Positions 27,479-36,184 are shown, counted from the first letter of the stretch. The stretch is DNA of 64,000 nucleotides from an uncultured Prevotellaceae bacterium (GCA_902774795.1 CACYKA010000002.1:1-64000); one strand, 5' to 3'. Notes: generated by a model not told the origin, from the letters alone. A program made the numbers and translations.

Positions 27479-28459
27479 TTACAATCTCCTTTCAATAACA
27501 TAGTCGAGATATGCGGTAAAGGCTTTTTTCATGTCTGCATTGCATATCTCGTTTTCTATGAAAGAAGCTGCATCATTACGTAACTCTAACATCTTCCTTT
27601 CTGCATATTCTATACCGCCCTGTTCCTTCGTATAAGCGATTAAACGGGCAATTTCTGCAGCTGTAGCCTTTCTGGCTTTTACAGCCATAGCTATGTCCTT
27701 CATTTCTTTGTTATCAGAAGACAAGACTGCATAAATAGCAGGTAAAGTCAATTTACCTTCCAGCATATCATTACCTGTAGGCTTACCGATTTCCTTTGAA
27801 TCATAGTAATCAAAGATATCATCACGTATCTGGAATATCATACCTATCTTCTGTCCAAAAGAACGTGCTTTTTTTATCGATTCAATCGGAGCTTTTACAG
27901 ACATAGCACCCATTCCACTGGCAACTTCAAACAAAGCAGCAGTCTTTTTCTTTATAACTTCATAGTATGCCTCTTCTGATATGCTGTCAGAGCCATTACT
28001 GGTAAGTTGTAATATCTCTCCATCCGACAATACTTGTCCTAACTCTGACAAACACCTTATTATCTCAATATCATTGCTGTCTGATACATTGATAAGGGCT
28101 GTAGAAAGTATATAATCGCCGACCAAAACGGCAATTTTGTTATCATAAATAGCATTAACCGATGCCTGACCTCTGCGAGTAGATGACTCATCTACAACAT
28201 CATCATGCACCAAAGTGGCAGTATGCAACATTTCCAGTCCTATTGCTGCACGTAGGGTAGTATCTGTCACACCACCATACAGTTTTGCAACAAGTAACAA
28301 CAACATAGGACGCATACGCTTTCCATCGCGTTGCTTAATATATTCTAATGCTTGCTTTAAAATGCCGTTGTCATGTTCTAAAGCAGCATTAAACATTACG
28401 GTAAATTCACCTAATTCTGATGCAATTGGTTGCTTTATTATGGATAAAAAATCTTTCAT
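27479..28459 (-). CDS. Polyprenyl (probably octaprenyl-class) diphosphate synthase
   Basis: A trans-prenyltransferase that extends isoprenoid chains, probably for the menaquinone side chain. 326 residues with both aspartate-rich motifs: LVHDDVVDESSTRRG (about residues 88-102) and FQIRDDIFDYYD (about 217-228), plus the GKRMRPMLLLL start motif. Chain length is set by residues just before the first motif (EMLHTATLVHDD), which are small here, favouring a long product. The gene is leftward, alone, convergent with deoC and divergent from polA. ispB is the likely symbol but short-chain IspA cannot be excluded by eye. Confidence 0.88.
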   Translation of the reverse strand: MKDFLSIIKQPIASELGEFTVMFNAALEHDNGILKQALEYIKQRDGKRMRPMLLLLVAKLYGGVTDTTLRAAIGLEMLHTATLVHDDVVDESSTRRGQASVNAIYDNKIAVLVGDYILSTALINVSDSNDIEIIRCLSELGQVLSDGEILQLTSNGSDSISEEAYYEVIKKKTAALFEVASGMGAMSVKAPIESIKKARSFGQKIGMIFQIRDDIFDYYDSKEIGKPTGNDMLEGKLTLPAIYAVLSSDNKEMKDIAMAVKARKATAAEIARLIAYTKEQGGIEYAERKMLELRNDAASFIENEICNADMKKAFTAYLDYVIERRL

Positions 28460-28476
28460 TTTTATAGATTTTGTTG

Positions 28477-28484
28477 CAAAGGTA
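28477..28484 (-). promoter_or_regulatory. Prenyl synthase promoter, -7 element
   Basis: TACCTTTG on the minus strand, 17 bases before the ATG at 28459; exact consensus with a very short leader. Confidence 0.6.
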
Positions 28485-28547
28485 CTAAAAAAAAATGAAA
28501 TGACAAAAAAACTCGCTTTTCATAATTCTTAATTCCCAAATTTTTAC

Positions 28548-28555
28548 TACCTTTG
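28548..28555 (+). promoter_or_regulatory. polA promoter, -7 element
   Basis: TACCTTTG, 21 bases before the polA ATG at 28577. It is divergent from, and 63 bases away from, the prenyl synthase -7 element. It argues against the longer polA reading that would start inside it. Confidence 0.6.
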
Positions 28556-28576
28556 CACACAACTATTCAATTCCAC

Positions 28577-31276
28577 ATGAAGAAATTATTCCTTATTGAC
28601 GCGTATGCAATCATCTATAGGAGTTACTACGCTTTAATAAAATCTCCAAGAATCACCAGTAAAGGACTCAATACAAGCGCTATTATCGGGTTCTGTTTCA
28701 CTCTTCGTGATATCCTGGTAAAGGAGAAACCTACGCATATTGCCATAGCTTTTGATCATGGCAAGACATTCCGCCATGAGGTGTTTCCTGAATATAAGGC
28801 ACAACGAGAGGAGACACCTGAAGATATACGCATTGCCATACCTATTATCAAGGACATTTTATCTGCATTGAATATACCCATACTGCAGGTTGATGGATTC
28901 GAGGCTGACGATATCATCGGCACTGTTGCCAAGATAGCAGAAGGCGATGGAATGGACGTTTTTATGCTTACTCCTGATAAGGATTATGCACAGCTGGTAA
29001 CAGAAAAGATACATATCTTCAGACCTCGTCATGGTGGAGGATATGAAAATATGGGCCCTGCTGAAATACGTGCAAAGTATGGCATAGAAAACACTGAACA
29101 GATAAAAGACCTGTTGGGTCTGATGGGAGACTCCAGTGATAACTATCAGGGATGTCCTGGGGTAGGGGAGAAGACAGCCATAAAACTTATCCAACAATTT
29201 GGCAGTATAGAGAAAATGCTCGATAACACCGACCAAATTAGTGGTAAGATGCGTGAAAAGGTTGAAACTGCTGCTGACGATATCCGCCTGTCAAAATATC
29301 TTGCAACAATTCGCCAGGATGTACCAATCAATACATCTTTGGAGGAGATGAAGATAAAAGACTTCAATATTCCAAAACTGGAAACCATTTTTGAGGAGTT
29401 AGAATTCAAGACCTTTGCAAAAAAATTTTTAGGACAGAGAGAAAGACAGGGTAGGGTAGGGGATGTGAACAAATCCTCAGAAATGCAAAAAACTGTTAAC
29501 AGACAGCTGTCTCTCTTTGAAGATTTCACGCCCAACGACCAAGAAGATTCCAAATTTTCCATTCTCAGCGATTCAGAACACCCCACCAAGGATGTGAAAA
29601 TCATTGAAAATGAGAGTGATATGGAGTATTTTTGTGGTCTGATGGCCCATAATCGAAAATTTGCTTTTAGCGTTGAAGGCACCTCTTCTAACGGCATTGA
29701 GGCAAAATTACAGTCAATTTCGTTTGCAACTGACCAAAACACCATTTACCATTTGGTAATGACTTCTTATGAGCCAGACAACGAATGGAAGAAGAGTAAA
29801 CTGCAGATGATTTTCTCTGACACCAGTTGCGAGAAGATTGTTCAAAATGCAAAGTATGCTATTCAAGTATTGCAAAACAGTGGTATATATATAAAAGGTA
29901 ATTTATGGGACACCATGATTGCCCACTATCTAAAAAATCCCGATTTACATCACAATAGGGAATACATTAACACTTTGTTTCACGTGGAACAACCTGCCCA
30001 GTTATTGGCTTTGAAGCCAGAACTGGAGAAGGATTTGGAGACATCTGGAATGTTACAGCTCTTCAAAGAAGTTGAAATGCCTCTTGTTCCTGTTCTGGCA
30101 GAAATGGAGTCCAATGGAGTTCGTATTGATACCAAGACCCTTCAAGAAGTCGAAAAAGAGCTCACAAGCAGATTACAGCAGACAGAAGCAGAGATATACC
30201 AGTTATCAGGAGAGCAATTCAATATCTCCTCTCCAAAACAGGTAGGTGATATCCTCTTTGGGAAATTACAACTGATGGAAAAGCCCAAGAAGACAAAGAC
30301 TGGGCAATTTGTCACCAACGAAGAGATACTGAACTCTCTAAAAGCAAAGCATCCAATCGTGGAGAAGATTCTTTCGCATCGTGCCATGAAGAAGCTTCTC
30401 AGCACATACATAGAGACACTTCCACGACTCATCAATCCGAATACAGGACATATACACACTACATTCAATCAATGTATCACTGCAACTGGACGCCTGTCTT
30501 CTTCTGACCCCAATCTGCAGAATATTCCTGTCCGTACAGAAGATGGTAAGGAGATACGCAAATGCTTTATTCCTGAGCCAGGTGAGGAGTTCTTTTCATG
30601 CGACTACAGTCAGGTTGAACTACGAATTATGGCATCACTCTCTGGTGATCAGAATATGATAGATGCCTTCCTGAGCGGACAGGATATACATGCCGCTACA
30701 TCTGCAAAAATCTATCATAAACCTATAGAAGAGGTTACAAGAGAAGAGCGCAGAAAAGCAAAGAGTGCCAATTTTGGTATTATCTATGGCATAAGTGCCT
30801 ATGGTCTTTCACAGGACCTCGGCATTGACCGAAAGGAGGCAACAGGTCTCATTGACGGATATTTCAAGAGCTTTCCGAAAGTGATGGATTTTATTGAAGA
30901 AAGCAAGGCAAAAGTCAGGGAAAGCGGTTATGCTGTCACTCTGATGGGAAGACGCCGCTATCTTCCTGACATAAACTCCAACAATGGTACTGTGCGTGGT
31001 TTTGCTGAACGAAATGCTGTCAATGCACCTATTCAAGGTACTGCTGCCGACATCATGAAGGTGGCAATGGTACATATCTATCAACGTCTGAAAAAAGAAG
31101 GTCTCAAGACAAAGATGCTCCTGCAAGTGCACGATGAACTGAATTTCTCTGTTCCTCAGGAAGAGAAGGGTAGGGTAGAGGCTCTTGTCAAGGAAGAGAT
31201 GGAGAATGCATGTCATCTTGTTGTGCCACTTCTTGCAGAATGCGGTTGGGGCAAAAACTGGTTAGAAGCTCATTAA
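28577..31276 (+). CDS. polA: DNA polymerase I
   Basis: Fills gaps and removes RNA primers during replication and repair. 899 residues from the ATG at 28577 (MKKLFLIDAYAI). The 5'-3' exonuclease domain (about 1-290) is intact, with AFDHGKTFRHEVFPEYKAQR, DGFEADDIIGT and GDSSDNYQGCPGVGEKTA. The polymerase domain (about 560-899) has motif A SCDYSQVELRIMASLSG, motif B RRKAKSANFGIIYG and motif C LLQVHDELNF. The middle 3'-5' exonuclease domain (about 345-530) looks inactive: the first catalytic Asp is Ser365 (FAFSVEG) and the Asp expected after KY is Ala428 (NAKYAIQ). parS site 2 lies in this domain (codons 467-472). Next on the same strand, 12 bases on, is the protease gene. Confidence 0.95.
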   Translation: MKKLFLIDAYAIIYRSYYALIKSPRITSKGLNTSAIIGFCFTLRDILVKEKPTHIAIAFDHGKTFRHEVFPEYKAQREETPEDIRIAIPIIKDILSALNIPILQVDGFEADDIIGTVAKIAEGDGMDVFMLTPDKDYAQLVTEKIHIFRPRHGGGYENMGPAEIRAKYGIENTEQIKDLLGLMGDSSDNYQGCPGVGEKTAIKLIQQFGSIEKMLDNTDQISGKMREKVETAADDIRLSKYLATIRQDVPINTSLEEMKIKDFNIPKLETIFEELEFKTFAKKFLGQRERQGRVGDVNKSSEMQKTVNRQLSLFEDFTPNDQEDSKFSILSDSEHPTKDVKIIENESDMEYFCGLMAHNRKFAFSVEGTSSNGIEAKLQSISFATDQNTIYHLVMTSYEPDNEWKKSKLQMIFSDTSCEKIVQNAKYAIQVLQNSGIYIKGNLWDTMIAHYLKNPDLHHNREYINTLFHVEQPAQLLALKPELEKDLETSGMLQLFKEVEMPLVPVLAEMESNGVRIDTKTLQEVEKELTSRLQQTEAEIYQLSGEQFNISSPKQVGDILFGKLQLMEKPKKTKTGQFVTNEEILNSLKAKHPIVEKILSHRAMKKLLSTYIETLPRLINPNTGHIHTTFNQCITATGRLSSSDPNLQNIPVRTEDGKEIRKCFIPEPGEEFFSCDYSQVELRIMASLSGDQNMIDAFLSGQDIHAATSAKIYHKPIEEVTREERRKAKSANFGIIYGISAYGLSQDLGIDRKEATGLIDGYFKSFPKVMDFIEESKAKVRESGYAVTLMGRRRYLPDINSNNGTVRGFAERNAVNAPIQGTAADIMKVAMVHIYQRLKKEGLKTKMLLQVHDELNFSVPQEEKGRVEALVKEEMENACHLVVPLLAECGWGKNWLEAH
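29976..29991. promoter_or_regulatory. parS site 2, inside polA
   Basis: TGTTTCACGTGGAACA; its reverse complement TGTTCCACGTGAAACA fits the parS consensus TGTTNCACGTGAAACA exactly. It codes for LFHVEQ in polA, 5.2 kb from site 1. Confidence 0.85.
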
Positions 31277-31288
31277 TAAATTAGGATT

Positions 31289-33445
31289 ATGAAACAGAAC
31301 ATCCTTTATATTTTACTTTCCCTGTTTATCCTCGTTTCATCAGAAGCTATGGCACAGGATTACAGTAAGATGTCACGAACTCTTCGCAAGAAGGTTAATG
31401 AGGTGGAAAACGTGAACTATTCCAAGAGTGCTATCCGTAACAATTCTGCAGCGCCAAAAGAAAAAGAGATTCTTGCCCTCATAAAGGCTGAAGGTGACTT
31501 GGTAGAAGACTATTGTATCTCCCATAAGGGAAACATACATATTGTTCGTATGCCACTTTCCAAGATTGCAGAAATCTCTACAGACAGCAGGGTTATCAGA
31601 ATAGAGTCTGAGCCAAACAAAGCCACGTTGACCAATGACAGCATACGCTCTGTCACAAACACCAACATGGTACACAACGGTGAGGGAGAGCTATCTCAGG
31701 CATACGACGGAACAGGTGTTCTTGTGGGAGTACAGGATATTTCTTTTGACTACAACCATCCTACTTTCCTTTCCAAAAAGGATAACCGCCTACGCATTCA
31801 GCGTGTATGGGATATACTTGACGGAATAGAGTCCCAAACCTATGATCCCAGCTCTGCTTTCCCCATTGGTACGCTCCTGAAGCCAGAAGAAATCATTGCA
31901 AAGGATCACAGTACTGACAGCTATCTGAATTTTCATGGAACACATACGGCAGGAATTGCAGCAGGCAGTGGCTATGATACCCCTTACAGCGGTATGGCAC
32001 CAGAGGCTGATATCTACATGGTCAACTGTGTCATAAGTAATAATTTGGAACTCGTCCCAGAAGATCTAAGGGATATTGTCGGAAAAAATATTTTTGATCT
32101 CCTTGGCTTTGAAAATATATTCCATTATGCCGATTCCATTGGTGAACCATGTGTTATCAGTTTTAGTATCGGCAGTTATGGTGAACTTACAGGAGAGAAT
32201 ACCTTGTACTCTGAATATCTGAGATCCATGCTCGGCCCTGGAAGAATACTCGTTGCCTCTGTAGGTAATGAAGGGTCGCGAGGATATATAATGTATAAGA
32301 AAGCCGACCAGGAATCCGTAGGAGGACTGATGACGAGGACTAAATCAGATGAACCTATCTTCCTTTGCATCAGCAGCGACAAACCGCTTACCTTCAAAAT
32401 AACAGACAAGAGCAAGCCAGAGGCAGAGGGTTCCTATACCTACACTCCTGAATATGAAACCACAACCAAAGACACCATAGCCGCTCTTGACAATCTTGTT
32501 ATCAATACATACTGCTATGCAGATGAATTTAACAGCGACAAGATAGGTTATGACATCGGCTTTTTTGAAGGCTATAAGTCATTCTTTGACCGTGACTATT
32601 CTATCACCATCTCCGGAGCTGATGCTGAAGCAAGGATACATATACAAAATGGTAAGATAGAAGGTGCTGAATTAGGTGGAAATACATTCTTCCCAGGCGA
32701 AATGGAAGGTGTCATTGGCGTTGGTGCAACTGCATGGAGAGATGCATATACAGACATCAATGGCAAGACCCATACCAGTGGCTACGGCACAGGTGGCAAA
32801 CGTTTTGTCATCTCTGGAATTGGCCCTGCTCTGAGTGGAAAGATAAAGCCCGACGTAGTAGCACCAGGTGTGAATATCATCTCTGCCTGCAACAGGACAT
32901 ACCAGGAATCACATCCCACCAGTCAGGAAGGTCTTGTAGCCAAATCAACATACAATGATAAAGACTACTATTGGATGGTATATGGCGGCACATCTATGTC
33001 AACTCCTGCTGTAGCAGGCATCGTTGCCCTCTGGCTGCAGGCAAAACCTGATCTTACCCCTGAAGAGGTGATTGATGTCATAGCCAATTCAGCAAAGCAG
33101 AATTTTCCAGAGCGGACATATCCCAATAATGAATACGGATATGGAGAGATTGACGCTTATAAAGGATTGCTCTATATCCTGAATCTCACCAACATCGAAG
33201 GACTCTCTACACAGCATCTCATCAATGCAAAGGTTCGTCCTATGGCCAATGGTGATGTAAGCATCTCCATACCTGATTCAGATAATCCTACACAGGTGCG
33301 GATATACAATACAAACGGACAAAGTATCATGCAGACAGCCATACCTTCCAATACTACTGACTATACCATTCCAAGCTTTGGCTTAAAAGGTATCTTCGCA
33401 GTACAGGTAAGCAATTATGGCTCGACACTCATTAGAATAGAATAA
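31289..33445 (+). CDS. Secreted subtilisin-like serine protease (S8)
   Basis: An exported 718-residue peptidase with a signal peptide (MKQNILYILLSLFILVSSEA, then MAQ). After a propeptide-like region (about 25-125) the S8 domain carries the triad: Asp in VGVQDISFDYNHPTF (about 152), His in NFHGTHTAGIAAGSG (about 214) and Ser in YGGTSMSTPAVAGIVALW (about 571). A large insertion (about 300-480) separates His and Ser, as in several Bacteroidetes S8 proteins. The last 75 residues (VRPMANGDVSISIPDS to LIRIE) look like a C-terminal sorting or beta-sandwich tail, with RIYNTNGQSI resembling type IX secretion tails. Follows polA by 12 bases and precedes ychF by 16 bases. Substrate unknown. Confidence 0.9.
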   Translation: MKQNILYILLSLFILVSSEAMAQDYSKMSRTLRKKVNEVENVNYSKSAIRNNSAAPKEKEILALIKAEGDLVEDYCISHKGNIHIVRMPLSKIAEISTDSRVIRIESEPNKATLTNDSIRSVTNTNMVHNGEGELSQAYDGTGVLVGVQDISFDYNHPTFLSKKDNRLRIQRVWDILDGIESQTYDPSSAFPIGTLLKPEEIIAKDHSTDSYLNFHGTHTAGIAAGSGYDTPYSGMAPEADIYMVNCVISNNLELVPEDLRDIVGKNIFDLLGFENIFHYADSIGEPCVISFSIGSYGELTGENTLYSEYLRSMLGPGRILVASVGNEGSRGYIMYKKADQESVGGLMTRTKSDEPIFLCISSDKPLTFKITDKSKPEAEGSYTYTPEYETTTKDTIAALDNLVINTYCYADEFNSDKIGYDIGFFEGYKSFFDRDYSITISGADAEARIHIQNGKIEGAELGGNTFFPGEMEGVIGVGATAWRDAYTDINGKTHTSGYGTGGKRFVISGIGPALSGKIKPDVVAPGVNIISACNRTYQESHPTSQEGLVAKSTYNDKDYYWMVYGGTSMSTPAVAGIVALWLQAKPDLTPEEVIDVIANSAKQNFPERTYPNNEYGYGEIDAYKGLLYILNLTNIEGLSTQHLINAKVRPMANGDVSISIPDSDNPTQVRIYNTNGQSIMQTAIPSNTTDYTIPSFGLKGIFAVQVSNYGSTLIRIE

Positions 33446-33461
33446 AAAATATATAAAGATT

Positions 33462-34562
33462 ATGGCATTAAAATGTGGAATTGTAGGACTGCCCAACGTA
33501 GGCAAGTCAACTCTCTTTAACTGTTTATCATCTGCAAAGGCGCAGGCAGCAAACTTTCCTTTCTGTACAATAGAACCCAATGTGGGTGTTATCACCGTTC
33601 CTGATGACCGCCTTACAAAACTGGCAGAGATAGTCCATCCTGGACGCATTGTGCCTGCTACCTGTGAAATCGTTGACATAGCAGGTCTGGTAAAAGGTGC
33701 TAGCAAGGGTGAGGGATTAGGAAATAAGTTCCTTGGCAACATCCGTGAGACAGATGCTATCATTCATGTGCTCAGGTGCTTTGAAGATGACAATATCACC
33801 CATGTTGACGGTACTGTCAATCCTATCCGCGACAAGGAGATAATTGATACGGAGTTGCAGCTTAAGGACCTTGAGACAATAGAAAGCCGCTATGCCAAGA
33901 CCCAGAAGATAGCCTCAACAGGCAATAAGGAGGCGAAGGTGGAGCTGGCAGTCCTTGAGGCTTACAAACAGTGTCTTGAGCAAGGCAAAAACGCCCGTAC
34001 AGTGGATTTTGAGTCCAAGGAGGAACAACTGGCAGCCAAGAACCTTTTCCTTCTTACCAGCAAGCCTGTACTCTATGTATGTAATGTTGATGAAAGTGCA
34101 GCAAAGGATGGTAATGAGTGGACAAAGAAGATTGAGGCTCTCGCAGCAGAAGAGGGTGCTGAGTGCATGATTATTGCTGCCAAGACAGAAGAAGACATTG
34201 CTGGCTTCGACAACTATGAAGACAAACAGCTCTTCCTTGAGGAACTGGGTCTGGAAGAGAGTGGTGTCAATCGCCTCATCAAGAAGGCTTACGCCCTTCT
34301 TAACCTGCAGACATTCATCACAGCAGGTGAGATGGAGGTTAAGGCTTGGACATTCAAGAAGGGATGGAAGGCACCACAGTGTGCTGGTGTCATTCATACT
34401 GACTTTGAGAAGGGCTTCATCCGTGCTGAGGTCATAAAATATGACGACTATATGCAGTATAAGTCCGAGGCAGCCATCAAGGAAGCAGGCAAGCTTGGCA
34501 TCGAAGGCAAGGACTATGTAGTCCAGGACGGAGACATCATGCACTTCCGATTCAATGTGTAA
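33462..34562 (+). CDS. ychF: Redox/ribosome-associated ATPase YchF (OLA1 family)
   Basis: A universally conserved Obg-family P-loop protein that hydrolyses ATP rather than GTP and associates with ribosomes. 366 residues: P-loop GLPNVGKSTLFNCLS (about 7-21), switch region NFPFCTIEPNVGVI, G3 DIAGLVKGASKGEGLGNKFL, a coiled-coil insert (about 130-200), the NVDE nucleotide-specificity motif (VCNVDESA, in place of the NKxD of GTPases) and a C-terminal TGS domain (about 280-366) ending MHFRFNV. Full length. The first heptad repeat array of the accessory stretch begins 4 bases after its stop. Confidence 0.95.
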   Translation: MALKCGIVGLPNVGKSTLFNCLSSAKAQAANFPFCTIEPNVGVITVPDDRLTKLAEIVHPGRIVPATCEIVDIAGLVKGASKGEGLGNKFLGNIRETDAIIHVLRCFEDDNITHVDGTVNPIRDKEIIDTELQLKDLETIESRYAKTQKIASTGNKEAKVELAVLEAYKQCLEQGKNARTVDFESKEEQLAAKNLFLLTSKPVLYVCNVDESAAKDGNEWTKKIEALAAEEGAECMIIAAKTEEDIAGFDNYEDKQLFLEELGLEESGVNRLIKKAYALLNLQTFITAGEMEVKAWTFKKGWKAPQCAGVIHTDFEKGFIRAEVIKYDDYMQYKSEAAIKEAGKLGIEGKDYVVQDGDIMHFRFNV

Positions 34563-34566
34563 ATCA

Positions 34567-34594
34567 ATGCATAATTCATAATGCATAATGCATA
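34567..34594. repeat. Heptad tandem array 4 (unit near ATGCATA)
   Basis: Four 7-base units (ATGCATA, ATTCATA, then ATGCATA twice) right after ychF and just before the four-helix-bundle gene. It is a near-inverted copy of the array on the other side of that gene. Confidence 0.85.
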
Positions 34595-34607
34595 ATTAGG
34601 CTAGCGC

Positions 34608-34964
34608 ATGGATGAAAACAACATTATAAAAGGGAAAACAAAATCTTTTGCAATAAGGATTATTAATCTTTATAAGTACCTCACTATAAATGCTCCACAA
34701 AAAGAATATGTTTTGTCCAAGCAAGTATTGCGTAGTGGAACAAGTATAGGCGCTAATGTAAAAGAGGCACTACGAGGACAGAGTAAGGCTGATTTTAGAG
34801 CAAAAATGAATATTGCCTTAAAAGAGGCAAGTGAAACAGAATACTGGCTTGAACTGCTTGAAGAAACAGATTATATAAGTAAAGATTCTTTTGACTCTAT
34901 TATAAGCGACAATCTCGAAATAATTAAAATACTCACAACAATAGTCAAGAACTCTCAAGACTAA
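34608..34964 (+). CDS. Four-helix-bundle protein (S23 / 23S intervening-sequence protein family)
   Basis: A 118-residue, all-helical basic protein. It matches the small family first found inside intervening sequences of 23S rRNA genes: ITKSFAIRIINLY-like start (KSFAIRIINLYKYL), QVLRSGTSIGANVKEALRGQSKADF in the middle and ALKEASETEYWLELL before the last helix. Biochemical role unknown; relatives include the Avd accessory protein of diversity-generating retroelements, but no reverse transcriptase is near. The gene is bracketed by two AT-rich heptad arrays in opposite orientation, and these interrupt an otherwise ordinary ychF-lgt junction, so it looks like an inserted cassette. Confidence 0.85.
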   Translation: MDENNIIKGKTKSFAIRIINLYKYLTINAPQKEYVLSKQVLRSGTSIGANVKEALRGQSKADFRAKMNIALKEASETEYWLELLEETDYISKDSFDSIISDNLEIIKILTTIVKNSQD

Positions 34965-35002
34965 TAATTATGAATTATGCATTATGAATTATGAATTAAT
35001 AA
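34961..35002. repeat. Heptad tandem array 5 (unit near TTATGAA)
   Basis: Six 7-base units (such as TTATGAA and TTATGCA) spanning the end of the four-helix-bundle gene and the start of lgt. Its reverse complement closely matches array 4. The lgt start codon lies within it. Confidence 0.85.
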
Positions 35003-35826
35003 TATACTGGAATCCGGATACAATAATATTTAGTATTGGTCCTCTTGCTGTTCGCTGGTATTCCACCTGCTGGCTGGTTGGACTGCTGCTGGCATATTTT
35101 ATAGTCAAATACCTCTTCAGGCAGCAGAAACTGCCAGACGAGAAGTTTGAACCACTGTTCCTATATTGCTTCATCGGCATCCTTGTAGGAGCACGTTTGG
35201 GACATTGCCTCTTCTACGAGCCAGGCTATTTCCTCACCAGCTGGAACCATTTCATCGAGATGCTGCTCCCCATACGGCAGGATGTATATGGCAACTGGCA
35301 TTTCACAGGCTATGAGGGCCTTGCCAGCCATGGAGGCACTATAGGCATCATTCTTGCCCTGCTGCTCTACAGCAAGAACCTGAAGGTGGGAATGTGGACC
35401 ATTCTCGACATCATATCCATCTCTGTGCCTGTCACAGCCTGTTTCATACGTCTTGGCAACCTCATGAACAGTGAGATCATCGGCAAGCCGACAGATGTTC
35501 CATGGGCCTTTGTTTTTGAAAAGATAGACATGCTGCCACGCCATCCAGGGCAGCTCTATGAAGCAATAGCCTATGCCTGCTTCTTCTTCGTGCTGTGGTA
35601 TTTCTACAAGAAAAAGCCCGCTTTGGTCGGCACATCCTTCTTCTTTGGCCTGGACATATTCCTCATCTTCACCTTCCGCTTCTTCGTTGAATACACAAAG
35701 GAAGTGCAGGAAAGTTTTGAGCAAGGCATGCTCTTCGACATGGGCCAGCTGCTCTCTGTCCCATTCATCCTCATCGGAGGCTACTTCACCTACAAAGGCT
35801 GGAAGAAGGTAATGGAGACCCGCTAA
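34984..35826 (+). CDS. lgt: Prolipoprotein diacylglyceryl transferase
   Basis: An inner-membrane enzyme that attaches diacylglycerol to the lipobox cysteine of prolipoproteins, the first step of lipoprotein maturation. 280 residues with seven predicted helices. Family marks: FSIGPLAVRWYSTCWLVGLL at the N-terminus, GARLGHCLFYEPGYF, EGLASHGGTIG (the conserved H-GG segment), the signature CFIRLGNLMNSEIIGKPTD and RHPGQLYEA. The first five codons (MNYEL) are encoded by the heptad array, so the native start has been replaced or extended by repeat DNA. The stop codon is at the edge of a 59-bp sequence repeated downstream of the toxin-antitoxin pair. Confidence 0.95.
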   Translation: MNYELIIYWNPDTIIFSIGPLAVRWYSTCWLVGLLLAYFIVKYLFRQQKLPDEKFEPLFLYCFIGILVGARLGHCLFYEPGYFLTSWNHFIEMLLPIRQDVYGNWHFTGYEGLASHGGTIGIILALLLYSKNLKVGMWTILDIISISVPVTACFIRLGNLMNSEIIGKPTDVPWAFVFEKIDMLPRHPGQLYEAIAYACFFFVLWYFYKKKPALVGTSFFFGLDIFLIFTFRFFVEYTKEVQESFEQGMLFDMGQLLSVPFILIGGYFTYKGWKKVMETR

Positions 35827-35880
35827 ACAAAAAAATCGCCCTTTTCTTTTGGAGTTTGAGAATTTTTGCTTAATTTTGCA
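35822..35880 (+). repeat. Direct repeat copy A with toxin-antitoxin promoter
   Basis: A 59-base sequence starting at the lgt stop codon, about 88% identical by eye to 36716-36774. It contains a complete promoter: TTTG (35848-35851), a 19-base spacer and TAATTTTG (35871-35878). Confidence 0.85.
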
Positions 35881-35917
35881 GCAGAATATTAGTGGCAATT
35901 AATTTTACATATAAATT

Positions 35918-36184
35918 ATGAACGCTATCTCACTAAATAATTTGTGGAGCTATCTACAAGGACTTTCACTCACAGCCAACAACAAGCGTTGGTTGGCCAG
36001 TCATCTTATAGAAACTGCTGAACAAGTGGAAAAAGCAGGTCATAAGTCAGAGCTTGTGTTCCCCAAAATTCCTAAAGATTATAAGCCATCAGCAAAGGTG
36101 TTGGCTATGACATGCGGTTCATTACCAAAGGACTTTGATGTGGAAAAAGAAATGGATGAGATGTGGGAGGAGAGAGCTAAATGA
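35918..36184 (+). CDS. Antitoxin of a PIN-type toxin-antitoxin pair
   Basis: An 88-residue protein, directly upstream of and overlapping (ATGA) the PIN gene. It starts with a helical segment (LNNLWSYLQGLSLTANNKRWLASHLIE) of the kind seen in Bacteroidetes antitoxins, and the acidic C-terminus (DFDVEKEMDEMWEER) could wrap the toxin. No clear DNA-binding fold is recognised. By analogy with VapB it should neutralise the nuclease and repress the promoter in repeat copy A. Confidence 0.75.
   Translation: MNAISLNNLWSYLQGLSLTANNKRWLASHLIETAEQVEKAGHKSELVFPKIPKDYKPSAKVLAMTCGSLPKDFDVEKEMDEMWEERAK

Noticed and set aside
29449..29461. GGGTAGGGTAGGG as a G-quadruplex element
   Set aside because: Only three G runs are in close tandem and other copies have two; strand polarity across genes fits an orientation motif better.
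34608..34964. Possible diversity-generating retroelement accessory protein (Avd)
   Set aside because: The four-helix-bundle family includes Avd, but there is no reverse transcriptase, template repeat or variable target in the window.
34608..34964. Intervening sequence of a 23S rRNA gene
   Set aside because: The family is typical of such insertions, but flanking DNA is ychF and lgt, not rRNA.
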